Of a stretch of DNA of 64,000 bases, positions 60,799-64,000 are shown piece after piece. The stretch's first letter is position 1. Every line of letters begins with the position of its first letter. Position numbers and translations under genes: made by a program. Below the pieces are notes generated by a model. The model searched no databases and was not told where the DNA came from. It saw only the letters and a list, made by a program, of their open reading frames with translations. Origin of the DNA: Hofstenia miamia. Its lineage: Eukaryota; Xenacoelomorpha; Acoela; Hofsteniidae. The DNA is taken from the NCBI GenBank assembly GCA_900660155.1, contig CABFPE010000021.1, positions 1,176,338 through 1,240,337 of the forward strand, written 5' to 3'.

Positions 60799-60895
60799 AG
60801 TGTTTAACGGTTAAACAATGTTAAAATAAATTTCGGTAAACGACGTAGGGGGTAACAAAGTTTCCCCAAATTAAAAGAGCTCAAATCTGTATAAA
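60799..60895. repeat. left arm of an imperfect long inverted pair around the P-type element
   Basis: GTTTAACGGTTAAAC, GGGGTAACAAAGTTTCCCC and GAGCTCAAATC recur inverted, in the same order, at 63262-63362. Confidence 0.45.
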
Positions 60896-61336
60896 TATTT
60901 TTTCATATGAAAATTTTTAAATTCCTTCTTTAGATTTTAAGCAAACATAATTTTTAGACGCCGTGCATAAAATCCAGCTTTCATGTGCAGGATATTTCTG
61001 CAATTAAAACTTTTGATCCAAGAGTTGGCAGCAGGTTAAATTTATTACCGCTAACCTCCCCAAGGCTCACATATTCAAGAAACTTGACCCGCTGACAACA
61101 AAAAATGTTTTGAATGAATTTTGCCCAGCAAATAAAATTTCAGGCTGAATTCGACCCACAAGGTAAAACCTTTGCCCTTAATTTTCCCGCAATTATTTCA
61201 AATAATTTTTTCTGCAGTAAACATACAATAGGAAAGGAAAGAGGAATTAGGATAAATGCTTAGTAATTTGTTTAACTAACCCTTAGCTATAATTAACTAA
61301 ATTGATACTTTCGTAGGCTTACACGCTCACATTACT

Positions 61337-61350
61337 ATGCAAATTTGCAT
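61337..61350. promoter_or_regulatory. perfect 14-bp palindrome ATGCAAATTTGCAT (octamer-like)
   Basis: Two overlapping ATGCAAAT octamers, the POU-factor recognition word, face each other. No transcript is seen next to it, so a regulatory role is only a guess. Confidence 0.2.
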
Positions 61351-61907
61351 GTTTTGGTCATGTTTCGGCCGCTCGGCACCTGGCCCAACTGCTCAGGCAG
61401 TAGTCACTGTCCGCAGGTAACTCTTAAGCAGGGTGTGAAGCATCCTGCCCCAAGCTCAACTCTAATATGTTCAAACACCATCCTGATATTCATTGATTGT
61501 CAGGTCAGGATGAAGAAGATAAGAGTGACTTATGTTTGACGAAAAGTTTCTCATATATAATGAATTGGACTACAATTTCGTTATCATTTCATTCCCCTTG
61601 ATCTAGAAAGTCGCTTCATTAATAACAAATCTTTTCTTCATCATGGTAACCTAAGAGACTGGCGAATCTCGTTTTTCTAAACTGCAATCATGTACCTTAT
61701 GAACTAGTTAATATATAAAATCAGTTAAATGCTTCAAGCTCAGGTCTATCCACTTGCTGCTAATAAATTCTATGCATCTCTAAATGAATGATATAGCATT
61801 TTTGCAGAATGTCTTCTTCACATAGCAACTAAAATACGCAGAAAAACATAGCATACAAAGAAAAAAATAGTTAGACTTTCACAATATCGATGTATTTTGG
61901 TACAAGC

Positions 61908-63028
61908 CATGGTGTACTTCACTACAGGCCTCTTGAACGTGCAACTGAAGGCATCGACTGGAGGCGAAAGATAAGATTGTTGAAAATTTAATTTATGTTT
62001 AATTATGAAGTGAGTTTTATTATTATAACCAAGGATGCTCTAAATTAATAGGACTAAGCGCTAATTACAGAGTGTAAATAAATAAGAAGGCCCAGCTGAA
62101 GCGGAAACTAGTTGCGCCTCTAGCGCAGAGGGAATGTATTGATAATTGCTGCTGCTTTGCACACCAAGGATAAATTTTTATAAATGCATCTTCATGTAAT
62201 GTAAGCCAAAGGAAATATTCGCCTGAAACACTAGTACGAGCATTTGACTATTTTGCCACAAGCAGAGCATTGTACAAACATTTCCTTGAAGATTATCAGT
62301 TAACAAGTATTGCCACTCTTACTCGTCTAACATCTAAATGTAATAATCTGAAAGATAATCAAATCCTACAAAGTTTTTTTAGTGGTGTGGAAGATCGTCA
62401 AAAGACATATTTACTGTTGATTGATGAAGTGTATGTTAAACCGGCTCTACTTTTGAATGCAGGCTCCATATTTGGTAGAGCAGTTAATAGACCAAATGAG
62501 TTAGCAAACATAATGCTTGGCTTTTAAATTGTCAGTTTCTTTGGTGGTCCAACTATTCTATACAAGATGTTACCGGTACATCCTTGTCAAACGTTCTTAC
62601 ATGTTTGAAGGACTGCTATCACTTTGAAATTGACAAACGATGTGTCATCATTCTTTCAAACATCTTTCTGAACAACTACACATCTTTTCCTACTCCAAGA
62701 TCAAGCAGAGAGGCAAAAAAAGTGCTGAAGTTGTCTTAATTTCATTCCTATATACAGTATTTACTTTATTTCAGCAAATAATAGATTATCATTTTCTTGT
62801 TGTGCATTAATTAATTCCCATTAATGTCAATAACTTATGAAGAGCGAAGGGTAAATTATATTTATTTCTCATAAATATTGAATTTTGATACTGAGTTTTT
62901 AATACAATTGTCCTTAATGGTGTTATTTATATAAAAAAAGTGATAAGAATATGAAAAATCCCTCAATAGCATGTAATTCGTTCGCCTCCAGTTGCACGTT
63001 GCAGAGGCTTGTAGTGAAGTACGCCATG
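61908..63028 (+). mobile_element. P-type transposon, internally deleted, 1.12 kb
   Basis: The left end CATGGTGTACTTCACTAC and the inverted right end CATGGCGTACTTCACTAC pair for about 45 bases, down to GTGCAACTG. GTACAAGC (61900-61907) and GTACAAGT (63029-63036) flank it: 8 bases with one mismatch, the target duplication length of P elements. P-element termini are known to begin with CATG. Inside lies a plus-strand fragment of a P-type transposase (62240-62600). The DNA-binding THAP domain and most of the enzyme are missing, so it would need help from a full copy. Confidence 0.85.
62240..62740 (+). pseudogene. P-element/THAP9-type transposase fragment
   Basis: The plus strand reads RAFDYFATSRALYKHFLEDY, TLTRLTSKCNNLKDNQILQS and TYLLLIDEVYVKPALLLN, then IFGRAVNRPNELANIMLGF and a stop (62525-62527). 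The same frame continues IVSFFGGPTILYKMLPVHPC and is then broken. These are the conserved blocks of the P-type/THAP9 RNase-H-like region. The aspartate in LLIDEVYVKP corresponds to the first catalytic acid. The active protein cuts the transposon ends using GTP as a cofactor in the Drosophila enzyme. Here neither the THAP finger nor the later catalytic acids are found. At least one in-frame stop and later frame loss make it a relic. Confidence 0.9.
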
Positions 63029-63261
63029 GTACAAGTTAAATGAATATTAATAAAATGTTCATGAAATCTTAGCATTAGGGTTTTTGAGCATGATATTACT
63101 ATAACAAACTAGCAATTATCCTAAAGCAAGAGTTTTAAGTTAATTTTGATGACTATTGATGTTTAAGTTGAATCTAAATAAGCAAAGCTAATACGGCTCC
63201 CATATTGTGCAGACAAAAAGTAATTCAAGAATGTGGAAAAGTCATAAAATATCAGATTCTT

Positions 63262-63362
63262 CCCATTTGATTTGAGCTCAAAATCCTATTCTAGTTGTTT
63301 TTGGGGTAACAAAATTACCCCAACCATAATTTAACCGTTAAAATAACACTTATGGGAACGGC
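63262..63362. repeat. right arm of the imperfect inverted pair
   Basis: Read inverted it gives TTTTAACGGTTAAAT, GGGGTAATTTTGTTACCCC and GAGCTCAAATC, matching 60799-60895 with different spacings. The middle block is itself a perfect hairpin. Confidence 0.45.
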
Positions 63363-64000
63363 GACAACACTTTGCAAATCACACACTAAAATGTTTAATC
63401 TCCCTGTAGTTCGGACTGAAACTTGAAAGAGAACTTTTACTAATCGTGTCACCAATTTTTTTAGTAATTCCCAGTGTGTACTTAACGTGGTTTAATTAAA
63501 GGTTTGAATGTTTTCAATATTTTCAATGTTGAATGCGTCGAACTCTGTCACACTGCGGCGACAGTGTCAACAAACATTATCTGATACGGATTAACAAACG
63601 TATCTTATAAGTGTATTGTAAATTTACTTATACAGACGTTGAAGTCAAGTGTTAAATGCATCGTATATTTGCCAATTCTGTACAACATGCAAGTTACATA
63701 ATGGAATATGTGACGTAATTAATAACAGAAAATGCCTAATTCAATCTATTGAAAATAAATATTATTCAAGAAAGATTGAGAATGATCTATCAACTAACAG
63801 CAAAATGAGTGAATGATGTGAGAAAGAACCTTCCAAGAAATCAATTAAGAAGTATATCCTTTAATCAAAGCAATTTTAATCGTACAAAGGTAATATAACT
63901 TTGTAACTTTGGAAAGATTTCAAAATACACTATCAACTATAAATTTCGAAAAACCTTTGCCCAGTCAACGATCAACAATTTGGAAACCATGTAGAGGTGT
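63363..64000. other. no gene recognised
   Basis: AT-rich DNA with slightly higher GC around 63370-63600. No ORF or repeat pair supported. Confidence 0.45.

Overview
The window is AT-rich, intron- and repeat-dominated DNA from an invertebrate animal. It has no operons, ribosome binding sites or dense ORFs, very many (TA)n microsatellites, and eukaryotic transposons of the mariner, Tc1, hAT, P and CR1-like LINE groups. The mariner type and the P- and hAT-type remnants fit an arthropod such as a copepod or arachnid, but the sequence does not settle the species. No conserved multi-exon host gene could be recognised. The only host-like candidate is a 62-residue secreted-peptide ORF at 20035-20223. 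No LTR retroelement, retrovirus copy or Polinton was recognised.

Layout. 1-2717: a mariner element with long inverted ends and a foreign hAT-like piece inside it, then a second element with inverted ends. 2718-9305: mostly featureless AT-rich DNA with short GGGTC-type repeats. 9686-10713: the 3' end of a hAT transposon. 11200-12720: a decayed LINE on the plus strand. 13951-14674: a short element with inverted ends and an unrecognised ORF. 16852-18183: a 1.3 kb DD37D-type mariner set in a TA microsatellite. 20781-21818: two copies of one short non-autonomous repeat. 25599-29348 and 29350-33100: the same 3.75 kb twice, joined at a single N, very probably an assembly error. 38642-40127: a broken hAT gene with a GC-rich inverted-repeat element inside it. 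47455-47905: a Tc1 transposase remnant.

51031-55540: a nearly whole CR1-like LINE on the minus strand, with SGNH-hydrolase ORF1 and ORF2 = 2A-like peptide, endonuclease and reverse transcriptase. 55880-57510: an older LINE on the same strand. 61908-63028: a 1.1 kb internally deleted P-type transposon with CATG-starting inverted ends and a near-perfect 8-base target duplication.

How the parts work together: the window is mainly a record of transposon insertions. The LINE carries its own replication proteins, but this copy has a changed catalytic residue (YAND for YADD). The DNA transposons are broken or internally deleted. The most interesting items are the 2A-like LINE, the P-type element and the small peptide precursor. 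I did not find a convincing new multi-gene system.
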